Position numbers and translations under genes: made by a program. A DNA stretch of 64,000 nt, from contig NZ_PJNE01000001.1 of the NCBI RefSeq assembly GCF_002846495.1, positions 930,001-994,000 of the forward strand. Direction: 5' to 3'. The stretch comes from Phycicoccus duodecadis (GTDB lineage Bacteria; Actinomycetota; Actinomycetes; Actinomycetales; Dermatophilaceae). A model generated the notes under the pieces. The model was not told where the DNA came from. It ran no database searches and was given only the letters and a program-made list of their open reading frames with translations. This document shows, piece by piece, positions 17,676 through 29,612 of this stretch; the stretch's first letter is position 1, and every line of letters starts with the position of its first letter.

Positions 17676-18650
17676 ATGAGCACGACCACCCCGGGGGCCC
17701 GCATCGAGGTCCGCGGCCTGACCAAGCGCTTCGGCGGGTTCACCGCCGTCGACGACCTGAGCTTCGACGTCGAGCCCGGCCGGATCACCGGCTTCCTCGG
17801 GCCCAACGGTGCCGGCAAGACCACGACCCTGCGGATGGTGCTGGGCCTGGTCCGCGCCACCGCCGGTGACGCCACCATCGGGGGAGTCCGCTACGTCGAC
17901 CTGCCCGACCCGCTGCGCACCGTGGGGGCGGCCCTCGAGGCGACCAACTTCCACCCCGGCCGCAGCGGCCGCGACCACCTGCGCGTCCTGGCGGACGCCG
18001 CCTCGGTCCCCACCCGCCGCGTCGACGAGCTCCTCGAGCTCACCGGCATCCCGGCGGCGGCGCGCAAGCGGGCCGGGCAGTACAGCATGGGGATGCGCCA
18101 GCGCCTCGGCCTGGCCGCCGCCCTGCTCGGTGACCCCCACGTGCTGGTCCTCGACGAGCCGACCAACGGGCTCGACCCCGAGGGGATCCGCTGGCTGCGC
18201 GGGTTCCTGCGCCGGCTGAGCGCCGAGGGCAAGACCATCCTGGTCTCGAGCCACCTGCTGCGCGAGGTCGAGCAGACCGTCGACGACGTCGTCATCATCG
18301 CCAACGGCCGCCTCGTCAAGGCCGGCACCATGGCCGACATCAAGGGCTCCCCCGGCGCCGTCGTGCGCACCTCCGACCGGGCCGCCCTCGCCGGCGCGCT
18401 GCGCGTCGCCGACGTCACCAGCATCCCCGGCGAGGACGACACCCTCATCGCGGACACGACCGACCTGCGCCTCGTCGGCGACGTGGCCCTGCGTGCCGGG
18501 CTGCCGGTCTACGGGCTCGAGCCGAAGCGCGCCGACCTCGAGGCGCTCTTCTTCCAGCTCACCGAGGGCACCAACCGCAACGAGACCGCCGCCACCGCGG
18601 CGCCGCCCGAGGGCGACGCCGTGACCGCTCAGGAAGGGGCGAACCCGTGA
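17676..18650 (+). CDS. ABC transporter ATP-binding protein
   Basis: 324 residues of the DrrA/CcmA-like export class. Walker A is GPNGAGKTTT (~46-55), the signature is YSMGMRQRLGLAAALL, and Walker B is VLVLDEPTNGLDPEG, with the switch His in SSHLLREV. The C-terminal ~90 residues are variable. The ATG at 17676 has AGGAG 7 nt upstream. It is paired by GTGA overlap with a membrane subunit. Cargo unknown; antibiotic or lipid export are the usual roles of the class. Confidence 0.93.
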   Translation: MSTTTPGARIEVRGLTKRFGGFTAVDDLSFDVEPGRITGFLGPNGAGKTTTLRMVLGLVRATAGDATIGGVRYVDLPDPLRTVGAALEATNFHPGRSGRDHLRVLADAASVPTRRVDELLELTGIPAAARKRAGQYSMGMRQRLGLAAALLGDPHVLVLDEPTNGLDPEGIRWLRGFLRRLSAEGKTILVSSHLLREVEQTVDDVVIIANGRLVKAGTMADIKGSPGAVVRTSDRAALAGALRVADVTSIPGEDDTLIADTTDLRLVGDVALRAGLPVYGLEPKRADLEALFFQLTEGTNRNETAATAAPPEGDAVTAQEGANP

Positions 18651-19447
18651 TCCCCGCGATCCGCAGCGAGTTCCGCAAGTTCTTCACGACCCGCCTCTGG
18701 TGGGGCATGGCCATCGCGGTCTTCGTGTCGGGGGGCGCCTTCGCGGTCCTCTTCGGCTTCGTCGTCCAGAACCCCCAGTCCGCCGGGGGGCCCGGCGCCG
18801 ACCCCGTGGTCGCCGACGACACCCAGGTGGCCACCACGATCTTCACGGCCGGCATCAGCGTCGGCTACCTGCTGCTGCTGACCATCGGCATCCTGTCGGT
18901 CGGCTCGGAGTTCCGTCACAAGACCATCACCGCGACCTTCCTCGCCACGCCGAAGCGCGTCCGGGCGATGCTCGCCAAGGCGGTCTCGCTGGCGGTCATC
19001 GGGGTCGGCTACGGCCTGCTGAGCCTGGCGGGCTCGGTGTCGGTCGGGAGCGTGGTCCTGAGCGTGATCGACCGCCCCGCGTTCCCGTCGAGCGAGGTGG
19101 TGCGCAGCCTGGCCCTCGCCCTGCTGGTGCTCGCCCTGTGGGCACTCATCGGCCTGGGCATCGGCATCCTCATCCCGAACCAGGTCGCCGCGCTGTTCAT
19201 CGGGATCGCGGTCGCCTGGATCGTGGAGCCGCTCCTCGGGCTCCTGCTCGGGATCTGGGACACCACCCGTGAGAACGTCGTGCCGTACCTCCCCACCAGC
19301 GCGACCAACGCGACCCTGAACGCGGTCTCGCAGAACCCCGACGCCGTGCGCCTCGAGTGGTGGGGCGGCGGCCTGACGTTGATGGCCTACGCCGTCCTGC
19401 TGGCCGGGTTCGGCATCTGGCGGACCTCGCGCTCCGACGTGTCGTGA
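18647..19447 (+). CDS. ABC transporter permease (ABC-2 type)
   Basis: 266 residues with about six hydrophobic helices, an N-terminal RSEFRKFFTTRLWWGM typical of ABC-2 permeases, and GSEFRHKTITATFLATPKR in the first large loop, a recurrent motif of actinobacterial ABC-2 subunits. The GTG at 18647 overlaps the ATPase stop; AGGAAGGGG precedes it. Confidence 0.9.
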   Translation: MIPAIRSEFRKFFTTRLWWGMAIAVFVSGGAFAVLFGFVVQNPQSAGGPGADPVVADDTQVATTIFTAGISVGYLLLLTIGILSVGSEFRHKTITATFLATPKRVRAMLAKAVSLAVIGVGYGLLSLAGSVSVGSVVLSVIDRPAFPSSEVVRSLALALLVLALWALIGLGIGILIPNQVAALFIGIAVAWIVEPLLGLLLGIWDTTRENVVPYLPTSATNATLNAVSQNPDAVRLEWWGGGLTLMAYAVLLAGFGIWRTSRSDVS

Positions 19448-19450
19448 GAG

Positions 19451-19492
19451 CGTGCGGCGGCCGGTGGGGCCCCACCCGCCGGTCGCCGCACG
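19451..19492 (+). terminator. Terminator after the ABC operon
   Basis: CGTGCGGCG (19451-19459) pairs with CGCCGCACG (19484-19492), with extra internal CCGG pairing. It lies just after the permease stop and before the kgd promoter region. Confidence 0.65.
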
Positions 19493-19539
19493 TCGGGGAC
19501 CACTCGGCGTGCGGCGCCACGGCCGCGTCGCGCGCGTAA

Positions 19540-19545
19540 TAGGCT
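19540..19545 (+). promoter_or_regulatory. Possible kgd -10 element
   Basis: TAGGCT in TAATAGGCT, about 55 nt before the kgd GTG at 19600. This implies a leadered transcript, unlike many neighbours. No clear -35 is visible. Confidence 0.35.
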
Positions 19546-19599
19546 GGCCATATCCCCACGACCGCCCTGAGACCAGCCGACGAAAGAGGCGTATAGCCC

Positions 19600-22500
19600 G
19601 TGGCCGAGCAGTCCCCGTCCAGCGACCCCCTCACCACCTTCGGAGCCAACGAGTGGCTGGTGGACGAGCTGTACGAGCAGTACCAACGGGACAAGACCAG
19701 CGTCGACAAGGCCTGGTGGGGCTTCTTCGAGGACTACGTGCCCGGTGAGGGACAGGGCGCGCCGCGCAGCAACGGCGCGCCGGCCGACGCCAACGGCTCG
19801 GCTCCCGCCGCGGCGACCCAGCCCGAGACGAAGCCGGCCACGGCGACGCAGCCGGGGCCCAAGCAGCACGAGGCGAAGCCGGCCGAGGCGAAGCCGGCCG
19901 AGGCGAAGCGGCCGGCGGCGCCGGCGAAGCCCCCGGCGCAGCCGGCCGCCGCGCCCGCGAAGAGCCCCGAGGCCAAGCAGGCCCCCGAGGCCAGGCCCGA
20001 GCAGAAGCAGGCCACCGAGGAGGCCAAGGCCGCGCCCACCCCGCGCGAGCCCCAGGCCCCCCGGCAGACCGGCCCGCTCGAGCAGGCGCGCCAGCAGCCG
20101 ATCCGCGGTGCCAGCGCCCGCGTCGTCACCAACATGGAGTCCTCGCTCGAGGTCCCCACCGCCACCTCCGTGCGCGCCGTGCCGGCCAAGCTGATGGTCG
20201 ACAACCGCATCGTCATCAACAACCACCTCGCGCGCAGCCGCGGCGGCAAGGTCAGCTTCACCCACCTCATCGGCTTCGCCCTGGTCAAGGCGCTCGGCAC
20301 GATGCCCGAGATGAACAACGGCTTCGCCCACGACGAGAAGGGCAAGCCGGTGCTCGTCACGCCGGCCCACGTCAACCTCGGCCTGGCCATCGACATCGCC
20401 AAGCCCGACGGCACCCGCCAGCTGCTGGTGCCCTCGATCAAGGCCGCCGAGACCATGGACTTCGCGCACTTCTGGACCGCCTACGAGGACGTCGTCAAGA
20501 AGGCCCGCGCCGGCAAGCTGACCGTCGAGGACTTCCAGGGCACCTCGATCTCGCTCACCAACCCCGGCACCATCGGCACCGTGCACTCGGTGCCGCGCCT
20601 GATGCAGGGTCAGGGCGCCATCATCGGCGTCGGCGCCATGGACTACCCGGCCGAGTGGCAGGGCGCCAGCTCGGAGACCCTCAACCGCAACGCCGTCAGC
20701 AAGATCCTCACGCTGACCAGCACCTACGACCACCGCATCATCCAGGGCGCGCAGTCGGGCGACTTCCTGCGCATCGTCCACGGCCTGCTCCTCGGCGAGG
20801 ACGGCTTCTACGACGAGATCTTCGAGAGCCTGCGCATCCCCTACGAGCCCATCCGCTGGGTGCGCGACGTCTCGGCCACCCACGACGACGACATCAACAA
20901 GGTCGCCCGCGTCCAGGAGCTCATCCACGCCTACCGGGTGCGCGGGCACCTGATGGCCGACACCGACCCGCTCGAGTACAAGCAGCGGCGTCACCCCGAC
21001 CTCGACATCACCAACCACGGCCTCACCCTGTGGGACCTCGACCGCGACTTCGCCACCGGCGGGTTCGGCGGTCAGCCGTTCCTGAAGCTCCGCAAGATCC
21101 TCGGCATCCTGCGCGACTCGTACTGCCGCACCGTCGGCGTCGAGTACATGCACATCCAGGACCCCGAGCAGCGCCGCTGGATCCAGGCCAAGGTCGAGGT
21201 CGGCTACGCCAAGACCACCCGCGACGAGCAGCTGCGCATCCTGCGCCGCCTCAACGCCGCCGAGGCCTTCGAGACCTTCCTGCAGACCAAGTTCGTCGGG
21301 CAGAAGCGCTTCTCGCTCGAGGGCGGCGAGTCCGTGATCGCACTGCTGGACCGGGTCCTGTCGCGCGCCGCCGAGGACGAGCTCGACGAGGTCTGCATCG
21401 GGATGCCGCACCGCGGCCGCCTCAACGTGCTGGCCAACATCGCCGGCAAGTCCTACGGGCAGATCTTCCGGGAGTTCGAGGGCAAGCAGGACCCGCGCTC
21501 GGTCCAGGGCTCCGGCGACGTCAAGTACCACCTGGGCACCGAGGGCGAGTTCGTCGCCGAGGACGGCAGCAAGACCAAGGTCTACCTCGCCGCCAACCCC
21601 TCGCACCTCGAGGCCGTCAACCCGGTGCTCGAGGGCATCGTGCGCGCCAAGCAGGACCGGCTCGACCTGGCCGGCGAGGACTTCACCGTCCTGCCCGTGC
21701 TGATGCACGGCGACGCCGCGTTCGCGGGCCAGGGCGTCGTGGCCGAGACCCTCAACCTCAGCCAGCTGCGCGGCTACCGCACCGGCGGCACCGTGCACGT
21801 GGTCGTCAACAACCAGGTGGGCTTCACGACCTCGCCCAGCAGCTCGCGCAGCTCGACGTACTCCACCGACGTCGCCCGGATGATCCAGGCGCCGATCTTC
21901 CACGTCAACGGCGACGACCCCGAGGCGTGCGTCCGGGTCGCCGAGCTCGCGTACGAGTTCCGCAAGGAGTTCCACAAGGACGTCGTCGTCGACATGGTCT
22001 GCTACCGCCGCCGCGGCCACAACGAGGGCGACGACCCGTCGATGACCCAGCCGCTGATGTACAACCTCATCGAGGCCAAGCGCAGCGTCCGCAAGCTCTA
22101 CACCGAGGCCCTTATCGGCCGCGGCGACATCACCGTCGAGGACGCCGAGGCGGCCCTGCGCGACTACCAGAGCCAGCTCGAGCGGGTCTTCGTCGAGACC
22201 AAGGAGGCCCTCAAGGCCGCCGACTCCGACAACCGCGGGCTCGAGCCCCCGGCCGCGCAGTCCAGCGGGGCCGACGTCACCACCCACTCCGCCGACGACA
22301 CCGCCATCAGCACCGAGATGCTGCACCACATCGGTGACGTCTTCGCCAGCCCGCCCGAGGGCTTCACGGTGCACCCCAAGCTGCGCCAGATGATCGACAA
22401 GCGCGCCGCCAGCACCCGCGAGGGCGGGATCGACTGGGGCACCGCCGAGCTCATCTCGCTCGGGTCGCTGCTCATGGAGGGGACGCCCGTGCGCCTCGCG

Positions 22501-23463
22501 GGGCAGGACAGCCGCCGGGGCACCTTCGTCCAGCGGCACGCGGTCCTCATCGACAAGTCCAACGCCTCGGAGTGGACCCCCCTGCTCTACCTGGGCAAGG
22601 GTCAGGCCAAGTTCTGGGTCTACGACAGCCTGCTGTCGGAGTTCGCGGCGATGGGCTTCGAGTACGGCTACTCCGTCGAGCGCCCCGACGCGCTGGTGCT
22701 GTGGGAGGCGCAGTTCGGCGACTTCTTCAACGGCGCCCAGACCATCGTCGACGAGTTCATCTCCAGCAGCGAGCAGAAGTGGGGCCAGCGCTCCTCGGTG
22801 GTCCTGCTCCTCCCCCACGGCTACGAGGGCCAGGGCCCCGACCACTCCTCGGCCCGCATCGAGCGCTTCCTGACGATGTGCGCCGAGAACAACATGACGG
22901 TCGCGTACCCCTCGACCCCGGCGTCGTACTTCCACCTGCTGCGCCGCCAGGCCTACGCCCGCCCACGCCGCCCGCTCATCGTCTTCACCCCCAAGTCGAT
23001 GCTGCGCCTCAAGGCGGCGGCCAGCGCCGCCGAGGACTTCACCTCGGGCACCTTCCGGCCGGTCCTGCCCGACCGCCCCGACGCCACCTCGGGCGAGGTC
23101 ACCCGCGTCCTGCTCGCCGCCGGCAAGGTCGTCTACGACCTCGAGGCCGAGCGGGCCAAGCGCGAGGACGCCTCCACGGCCATCCTCCGGCTCGAGCAGT
23201 ACTACCCGATCGCCGGCCACGACCTGGCCCGCGAGCTGGCCAGGTACCCGCAGGCCGAGATCGTCGTGGTGCAGGACGAGCCCGAGAACATGGGCGCCTG
23301 GCCCTTCCTGGCGCTCAACCTGCCCGAGGCCCTGGCCGAGTTCCAGGAGACGCGCCCCATCCGGGTCGTGTCGCGGCCCCGCTCGGCGTCGCCGGCCGCG
23401 GGCTCCTCGAAGCAGCACCAGGCCGAGCAGGCCGACCTGGTCGCCCGCGCCTTCGACCGGTGA
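19600..23463 (+). CDS. kgd: Multifunctional 2-oxoglutarate dehydrogenase (KGD/OdhA, E2-E1 fusion)
   Basis: 1287 residues. Actinobacterial TCA-cycle enzyme carrying both a succinyltransferase (E2-like) catalytic domain and the thiamine-diphosphate E1 domain on one chain. Order: an N-terminal [15 protein letters not shown] segment, an Ala/Pro/Lys-rich linker with [12 protein letters not shown] repeats (~55-165), an E2 domain (~170-415, catalytic DHR in [10 protein letters not shown]), then E1 (~430-1287; [35 protein letters not shown]). There is no lipoyl domain, as expected for this class. In relatives it is controlled by the FHA protein GarA/OdhI, which is not in this window. GTG start at 19600. 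Confidence 0.97.
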   Translation: MAEQSPSSDPLTTFGANEWLVDELYEQYQRDKTSVDKAWWGFFEDYVPGEGQGAPRSNGAPADANGSAPAAATQPETKPATATQPGPKQHEAKPAEAKPAEAKRPAAPAKPPAQPAAAPAKSPEAKQAPEARPEQKQATEEAKAAPTPREPQAPRQTGPLEQARQQPIRGASARVVTNMESSLEVPTATSVRAVPAKLMVDNRIVINNHLARSRGGKVSFTHLIGFALVKALGTMPEMNNGFAHDEKGKPVLVTPAHVNLGLAIDIAKPDGTRQLLVPSIKAAETMDFAHFWTAYEDVVKKARAGKLTVEDFQGTSISLTNPGTIGTVHSVPRLMQGQGAIIGVGAMDYPAEWQGASSETLNRNAVSKILTLTSTYDHRIIQGAQSGDFLRIVHGLLLGEDGFYDEIFESLRIPYEPIRWVRDVSATHDDDINKVARVQELIHAYRVRGHLMADTDPLEYKQRRHPDLDITNHGLTLWDLDRDFATGGFGGQPFLKLRKILGILRDSYCRTVGVEYMHIQDPEQRRWIQAKVEVGYAKTTRDEQLRILRRLNAAEAFETFLQTKFVGQKRFSLEGGESVIALLDRVLSRAAEDELDEVCIGMPHRGRLNVLANIAGKSYGQIFREFEGKQDPRSVQGSGDVKYHLGTEGEFVAEDGSKTKVYLAANPSHLEAVNPVLEGIVRAKQDRLDLAGEDFTVLPVLMHGDAAFAGQGVVAETLNLSQLRGYRTGGTVHVVVNNQVGFTTSPSSSRSSTYSTDVARMIQAPIFHVNGDDPEACVRVAELAYEFRKEFHKDVVVDMVCYRRRGHNEGDDPSMTQPLMYNLIEAKRSVRKLYTEALIGRGDITVEDAEAALRDYQSQLERVFVETKEALKAADSDNRGLEPPAAQSSGADVTTHSADDTAISTEMLHHIGDVFASPPEGFTVHPKLRQMIDKRAASTREGGIDWGTAELISLGSLLMEGTPVRLAGQDSRRGTFVQRHAVLIDKSNASEWTPLLYLGKGQAKFWVYDSLLSEFAAMGFEYGYSVERPDALVLWEAQFGDFFNGAQTIVDEFISSSEQKWGQRSSVVLLLPHGYEGQGPDHSSARIERFLTMCAENNMTVAYPSTPASYFHLLRRQAYARPRRPLIVFTPKSMLRLKAAASAAEDFTSGTFRPVLPDRPDATSGEVTRVLLAAGKVVYDLEAERAKREDASTAILRLEQYYPIAGHDLARELARYPQAEIVVVQDEPENMGAWPFLALNLPEALAEFQETRPIRVVSRPRSASPAAGSSKQHQAEQADLVARAFDR

Positions 23464-23477
23464 GGCACCCGCGCCGG

Positions 23478-23483
23478 TAGTCT
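23478..23483 (+). promoter_or_regulatory. TAGTCT -10 hexamer, probable leaderless start
   Basis: TAGTCT ends 7 nt before the GTG at 23491; no ribosome binding site is present. It is probably the promoter of the DUF6104-SGNH-mmuM group. Confidence 0.5.
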
Positions 23484-23490
23484 CGCTGGC

Positions 23491-23667
23491 GTGTACTTCA
23501 CCGACCGCGGGATCGAGGAGCTCCAGGCCCGGCGGGGGGACGAGGAGGTCACCCTCGACTGGCTGGCCGAGCAGCTGAGGACGTTCGTCGACCTCAACCC
23601 CGAGTTCGAGACCCCTGTGGAGCGGCTGGCCACCTGGCTGGCGCGCCTGGACGACGAGGACGAGTGA
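23491..23667 (+). CDS. Small conserved actinobacterial protein (DUF6104-like)
   Basis: 58 residues, beginning VYFTDRGIEELQ and ending WLARLDDEDE. I recall near-identical proteins downstream of kgd in other actinobacteria, grouped as DUF6104; that assignment is from memory. It is acidic and helical, with no signal peptide or metal motif. GTG start at 23491 behind a leaderless-type hexamer. The stop overlaps the next GTG (GTGA). Function unknown. Confidence 0.85.
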   Translation: MYFTDRGIEELQARRGDEEVTLDWLAEQLRTFVDLNPEFETPVERLATWLARLDDEDE

Positions 23668-24350
23668 GCAAGGACATGCCCGACGAGCAGACCGGGGACG
23701 GCGCGGCCGCCCCGATCGAGTTCCGCCCCAGCCCCGAGGCGGTGGTGGTGCCCGACGGTCCGCGCGACGTCGCGCTCGTCTTCCTCGGCGCCTCCCTGGT
23801 GGCCGGTGTCGGCGACCCCAAGGGCCAGGGGTGGGTCACCCGAGTGGTCGGCCGTACCCAGCATCCCGACCTCGAGCTCACCGCCTACAACCTGGGCGTG
23901 CGCGGCGACACCACCGCCGACCTCCTCGAGCGCTGGACCTCGGAGGTGCCGCGGCGCTGGGCGGGGCGCACCGAGCGCCGCCTGGTCGTCTCGGTGGGGG
24001 GCGACGACATCAGCTCCGGGGTCTCGCTGGCCCGCCACCGCCTGAACCTCGCGAACCTGCTCGACGACGCCGCCAGCCAGGGGGTCGGCACCTTCGTGGT
24101 CAGCCCACCCCCCAGCGACGACGAGGAGCTCAACGGCCGGCTCGAGATCCTGGTCGAAGCGCAGGCCGACGTGTGCTCGCGCCGCGGCATCCCGTTCGTC
24201 GACTGCTACGGCCCGCTGCGCCAGCACGACCAGTGGCGCACCGACCTCGCGGCCTCGTCGGTGCCGCACCACCCGGGGCAGGCCGGCTACGGGCTCATCG
24301 CCTGGCTGGTCCTGCACAACGGATGGGCCGAGTGGCTCCGGATCGCCTGA
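23664..24350 (+). CDS. SGNH/GDSL-family hydrolase
   Basis: 228 residues. Block I is VFLGASLVAGVGDP (GAS in place of GDS; the catalytic Ser is present), block II has NLGVRGDTTADLL, block III SVGGDDI, and the block V His is in VPHHPGQAGYGLIAW. No signal peptide, so probably a cytosolic esterase or lipase-like enzyme. The N-terminal ~30 residues are acidic. GTG at 23664 overlaps the upstream stop; the gene overlaps mmuM by 28 nt. Confidence 0.88.
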   Translation: MSKDMPDEQTGDGAAAPIEFRPSPEAVVVPDGPRDVALVFLGASLVAGVGDPKGQGWVTRVVGRTQHPDLELTAYNLGVRGDTTADLLERWTSEVPRRWAGRTERRLVVSVGGDDISSGVSLARHRLNLANLLDDAASQGVGTFVVSPPPSDDEELNGRLEILVEAQADVCSRRGIPFVDCYGPLRQHDQWRTDLAASSVPHHPGQAGYGLIAWLVLHNGWAEWLRIA

Positions 24351-25240
24351 GCCCCACCGCGATCGGCGACCTCCTGGCCGCGGGTCCCGTGGTCCTCGAC
24401 GGCGGCCTCTCCACCGCTCTCGAGGAGCGCGGCCACGACCTGTCGACCTCGCTGTGGTCGGCCCGCCTCGTCCGCGACGCGCCCGACGAGGTGCGCGCCG
24501 CCCAGGCCGGCTTCGTCGAGGCCGGCGCGCGGGTGCTCATCACCGCCTCGTACCAGATGTCGTACTCCGGCTACGAGGCCGCCGGGCTTACCGCGGCCCA
24601 GTGCGACGCCGACCTGCTCGCCACCGTCCGCATCGCGCGGGAGGCAGCGGGCGACCGGGCGCTGGTCGCCGCCTCGGTCGGCCCCTACGGCGCGGCCCGG
24701 GCCGACGGCTCCGAGTACACCGGGTACCCCGAGGTCCCCCGGGGCGCCCTGCGCGACTTCCACGCCCGCCGGCTCGAGCACCTGGTCGCGGCCGGCCCCG
24801 ACCTCCTGGCCGTCGAGACGCTGCCCGAGCTGCGCGAGGCCGAGGTCGTCGCGAGCCTCGTCGACGAGATCGCCCCCGGGATGCCGTACTGGCTCTCGTT
24901 CTCGGCCACCACCGGCGGCCGGCTCACCGGTGGCGCGCCGTTCGCGGAGGCCGCGGCCTCCGCCCGCGGCTCGTGCCTGGCGGTGGGGGTCAACTGCACC
25001 GCCCCCGCTCTCGTCGACGAGCTGCTGGAGGGGGCGAGCGCCCCGGTGCCGTTCGTGGTCTACCCCAACAGCGGAGCGCGGTACGACCCGGCCGGCAAGA
25101 CCTGGGCCGACGCCGGCACCCCCGTGTTCACCGCGGACACGGTGCGGGGCTGGGTCGAGCGCGGCGCCGCCCTCGTGGGCGGCTGCTGCGGGACCTCGGC
25201 GGCCGGGGTGGCCGCCGTGGCGGCCGCGCTCAGACGGTGA
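24323..25240 (+). CDS. mmuM: Homocysteine S-methyltransferase
   Basis: Transfers methyl from S-methylmethionine (or SAM) to homocysteine, giving methionine. 305 residues from the ATG at 24323; a GTG at 24332 is an alternative. The zinc-thiolate cysteines are in VGVNCTAP and GGCCGTS, the characteristic pattern of this cobalamin-independent family. VLDGGLSTALEERGHDL near the N-terminus and ASYQMSYSGYEAAG are also typical. The 3' end overlaps the convergent oxidoreductase gene by 11 nt. Confidence 0.93.
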   Translation: MGRVAPDRLSPTAIGDLLAAGPVVLDGGLSTALEERGHDLSTSLWSARLVRDAPDEVRAAQAGFVEAGARVLITASYQMSYSGYEAAGLTAAQCDADLLATVRIAREAAGDRALVAASVGPYGAARADGSEYTGYPEVPRGALRDFHARRLEHLVAAGPDLLAVETLPELREAEVVASLVDEIAPGMPYWLSFSATTGGRLTGGAPFAEAAASARGSCLAVGVNCTAPALVDELLEGASAPVPFVVYPNSGARYDPAGKTWADAGTPVFTADTVRGWVERGAALVGGCCGTSAAGVAAVAAALRR

Positions 25241-26198
25241 AGACGACCTTGCCCGCGACCTGACCGTCGACCATCCGGGCGAAGCCGTCGCGGGCCTCGG
25301 CCAGCGGGCGCACGCTGTCGACGAGGGGCTCGATGCCGGAGCCCACGACGAAGCGGGCCAGGCTCTCGAGCTCGGTACGGCTGCCCATGGTCGAGCCGAC
25401 CACGCGCAGCTGCTTGAAGAAGATCTTGGTCAGCTCGGCCTTGCTCGGGGCGTCGCCCGAGGTGGCCCCCGAGATGACCACGGTGCCGCCGGGGCGCAGG
25501 CTGTTGATGCTGTGCGACCAGGTCGCGGCGCCGACGGTCTCCATCACGGCGTCGACGCGGTCGGGCAGCCGCTCGCCGGACCCGAAGGCCCGGTCGGCTC
25601 CGAGCGCCACCGCCTGCTCGCCCTTGGCGGCGTCGCGGCTGGTGACCCACATCCGGAGGCCGGCCGCCGAGCCGAGCTGCACCAGCGCGGTGGCCACCCC
25701 ACCCGCGGCCCCCTGCACGAGCACGGTGTCGCCGGGGCGCACGCCGGCGTTCGTGAAGAGCATCCGGTAGGCGGTCAGCCAGGCCGTGGGCAGGCAGGCG
25801 GCGTGCTCCCACGACAGGCCCTCGGGCTTGGGGACGAGGTTGCCGGTGGGCACGCTCACGAGCTCGGCCAGGGTGCCGTCGTGCAGCTCGGACAGCAGGG
25901 TGCGCCTCGGGTCGAGGGTCTCGTCGCCGGTCCAGCCCGGTGAGGCGACCACGGCGTGGACGAGCACCTCGGTGCCGTCCTCGGTGGTCCCCGCGGCGTC
26001 GCAGCCCAGGACCATCGGCAGGCGGTCGGCGGGCAGGCCCACCCCGCGCAGCGACCACACGTCGTGGTGGTTCAGGGCGGCGGCCCGCACCCGCACCGTG
26101 GTCCAGCCGTCACGGGCCTGGGGGTCGGGCCGCTCGGCGACCTCGAGGCCGCTCAGCGGGTCGTCGGCGGACTGGGACTTCGCGAAGGCGGCGAGCAT
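25230..26198 (-). CDS. Zinc-type alcohol dehydrogenase / quinone oxidoreductase family (MDR)
   Basis: 322 residues of the medium-chain dehydrogenase/reductase superfamily. N-terminal GroES-like domain (AALNHHDVWSLRGVG), cofactor loop VQGAAGGVATALVQL (~160-175), then the Rossmann half. The catalytic and structural zinc ligands of true ADHs are not evident, so a quinone or enoyl reductase is more likely. A TAGGGT hexamer 7 nt before the ATG indicates leaderless transcription. Convergent overlap of 11 nt with mmuM. Confidence 0.88.
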   Translation of the reverse strand: MLAAFAKSQSADDPLSGLEVAERPDPQARDGWTTVRVRAAALNHHDVWSLRGVGLPADRLPMVLGCDAAGTTEDGTEVLVHAVVASPGWTGDETLDPRRTLLSELHDGTLAELVSVPTGNLVPKPEGLSWEHAACLPTAWLTAYRMLFTNAGVRPGDTVLVQGAAGGVATALVQLGSAAGLRMWVTSRDAAKGEQAVALGADRAFGSGERLPDRVDAVMETVGAATWSHSINSLRPGGTVVISGATSGDAPSKAELTKIFFKQLRVVGSTMGSRTELESLARFVVGSGIEPLVDSVRPLAEARDGFARMVDGQVAGKVVFTV

Positions 26199-26205
26199 GC
26201 TCCCG

Positions 26206-26211
26206 ACCCTA
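26206..26211 (-). promoter_or_regulatory. TAGGGT -10 hexamer for the MDR oxidoreductase
   Basis: Reads TAGGGT on the minus strand, 7 nt before the ATG at 26198. It touches the stop of rmlD, so the promoter sits at the rmlD end. Confidence 0.5.
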
Positions 26212-27068
26212 CCCAGCCGCCCCCGGGAAGAGGGCCGGTGCCGCACGGTGGAGTGCGTCACGCCAGTGCGGCAGCGGCTCGAGACCGTGCTCGGCCCACA
26301 TGTCGTGGGCGAGGACGCTGTAGGCCGGCCGCGGGGCCGGCAGCGGGTAGTCCTCGGTCGTGAGGGGCCGGACGCGCGCGGGGTCGAGCCCCAGCTCCTC
26401 GACCACCGCCTGCGCGAGGCCGTACCAGGAGGTCTGGCCACCGCCGGTGGCGTGCCAGATGCCGTGCGGCGCACCGGCCTCGACGATGCGGCGGATGCCG
26501 TGGGCCAGGTCGACGGTCCACGTCGGCTGCCCGACCTGGTCGGCGACGAACCCGAACGTCTCGCGCTCGGCGGCCAGCCGCGCCACCGTGGCGGGGATGC
26601 TGCGCCCGTGCGCGCCGTAGAGCCAGGCGGTGCGCACGACCCAGGTCCGGGGGCACTCGGCCCGCACCGCCCACTCCCCCGCCGCCTTGGTGCGGCCGTA
26701 GGCGGAGGCCGGGGCCACGGGCGCGTCGGCCGGGTAGGGCTCGGTGCCGCCACCGGCCACGACGTAGTCGGTCGAGAGGTGCACCAGCGAGGCACCCGCC
26801 GCGTCGACGGCCCGGGCCAGGTGGGCGGCACCCACCGCGTTGACCGCGAACGCGGCGGCCTCGTCGGCCTCGGCGGCGTCGACCGCGGTGTAGGCCGCAC
26901 AGTTGACCACGACGTCGTGCCCGGCCACCGCCGCGGCGCACGAGGCCGGGTCGAGGATGTCCAGGCCCGGGAGGTCGGCCCGGGTCACGGCGTGCCCGGC
27001 CTCCTCGAGGACCGTCGAGAGGTCGGTGCCGAGCATCCCGGCGGCCCCGGCCACCAGCCAGCGCGCCA

Positions 27069-27069
<1 letters not shown>
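26209..27069 (-). CDS. rmlD: dTDP-4-dehydrorhamnose reductase
   Basis: Last step of dTDP-L-rhamnose synthesis. 286 residues of the extended SDR fold: VAGAAGMLGTDL at the N-terminus, NCAAYTAVD, STDYV and YGRTKAAGE (the Tyr/Lys catalytic pair). ATG at 27069 shares a base with the rmlB stop (TGATG), so it is coupled to rmlB. Confidence 0.95.
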
Positions 27070-29006
<1,937 letters not shown>

Positions 29007-29007
<1 letters not shown>

Positions 29008-29612
29008 TGGAGATCACCGAGCTCGCCGTCCCGGGCGCCTTCGTGGTCACGCCCCGCCGGCACGAGGACCCGCGCGGGATGTTCCTCGAGTCCTACCGCG
29101 GCGACCTGCTGGCCCAGCACCTCGGCCACCGCCCCGACATCGTCCAGACCAACGTGTCGGTCTCCTCGCGCGGCACCGTGCGCGGCGTGCACTTCGCCGA
29201 CCTGCCCCCGGGGCAGGCCAAGTACGTCACCGCAGTGGCGGGGCGCCTGCTCGACGTCGTGGTCGACCTGCGGGTCGGCTCGCCCACCTTCGGCCGGTGG
29301 GAGGGTGTCGAGCTCGACACCACCACCCGCCGCGCCGTCTACCTGTCGGAGGGTCTCGGCCACGCCCTCTGCGCCCTCGAGGACGGCTCGACGGCGCTCT
29401 ACCTGTGCTCGGCCACCTACCGGCCGGCCGCCGAGCACGGCGTGCACCCCCTCGACCCCGACCTCGGCATCGACTGGCCGGTCGCCCGGCCGGTGCTGTC
29501 GGCCAAGGACGCCGCCGCGCCGAGCCTGGCGGAGGCGACCGCGTCGGGGCTGCTCCCCACCTGGGACGCCTGCCGCGCGTGGGCCGAGCACCTGGCTCAG
29601 CGCGCGAACTGA
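29007..29612 (+). CDS. rmlC: dTDP-4-dehydrorhamnose 3,5-epimerase
   Basis: Cupin epimerase acting between RmlB and RmlD. 201 residues. DPRGMFLESYR, VSSRGTVRGVHF (active-site His) and the central cupin strands with GLGHALCALEDG are visible. With RmlABD in the same interval the complete dTDP-L-rhamnose pathway is encoded within 3.4 kb, probably for cell-wall or exopolysaccharide rhamnose. The end overlaps the convergent phosphatase gene by 16 nt. Confidence 0.95.

Noticed and set aside
19387..23418. 1343-codon open frame on the strand opposite kgd
   Set aside because: Its composition (Gly/Val/Asp/Leu-rich, no recognisable domain) is the mirror of biased codon use in kgd, whose own frame has clear E2 and E1 domains.
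26199..26900. N-terminal extension of the MDR oxidoreductase frame through rmlD
   Set aside because: It is a shadow of rmlD in another frame; the ATG at 26198 has a hexamer at leaderless distance and gives the family-length protein.
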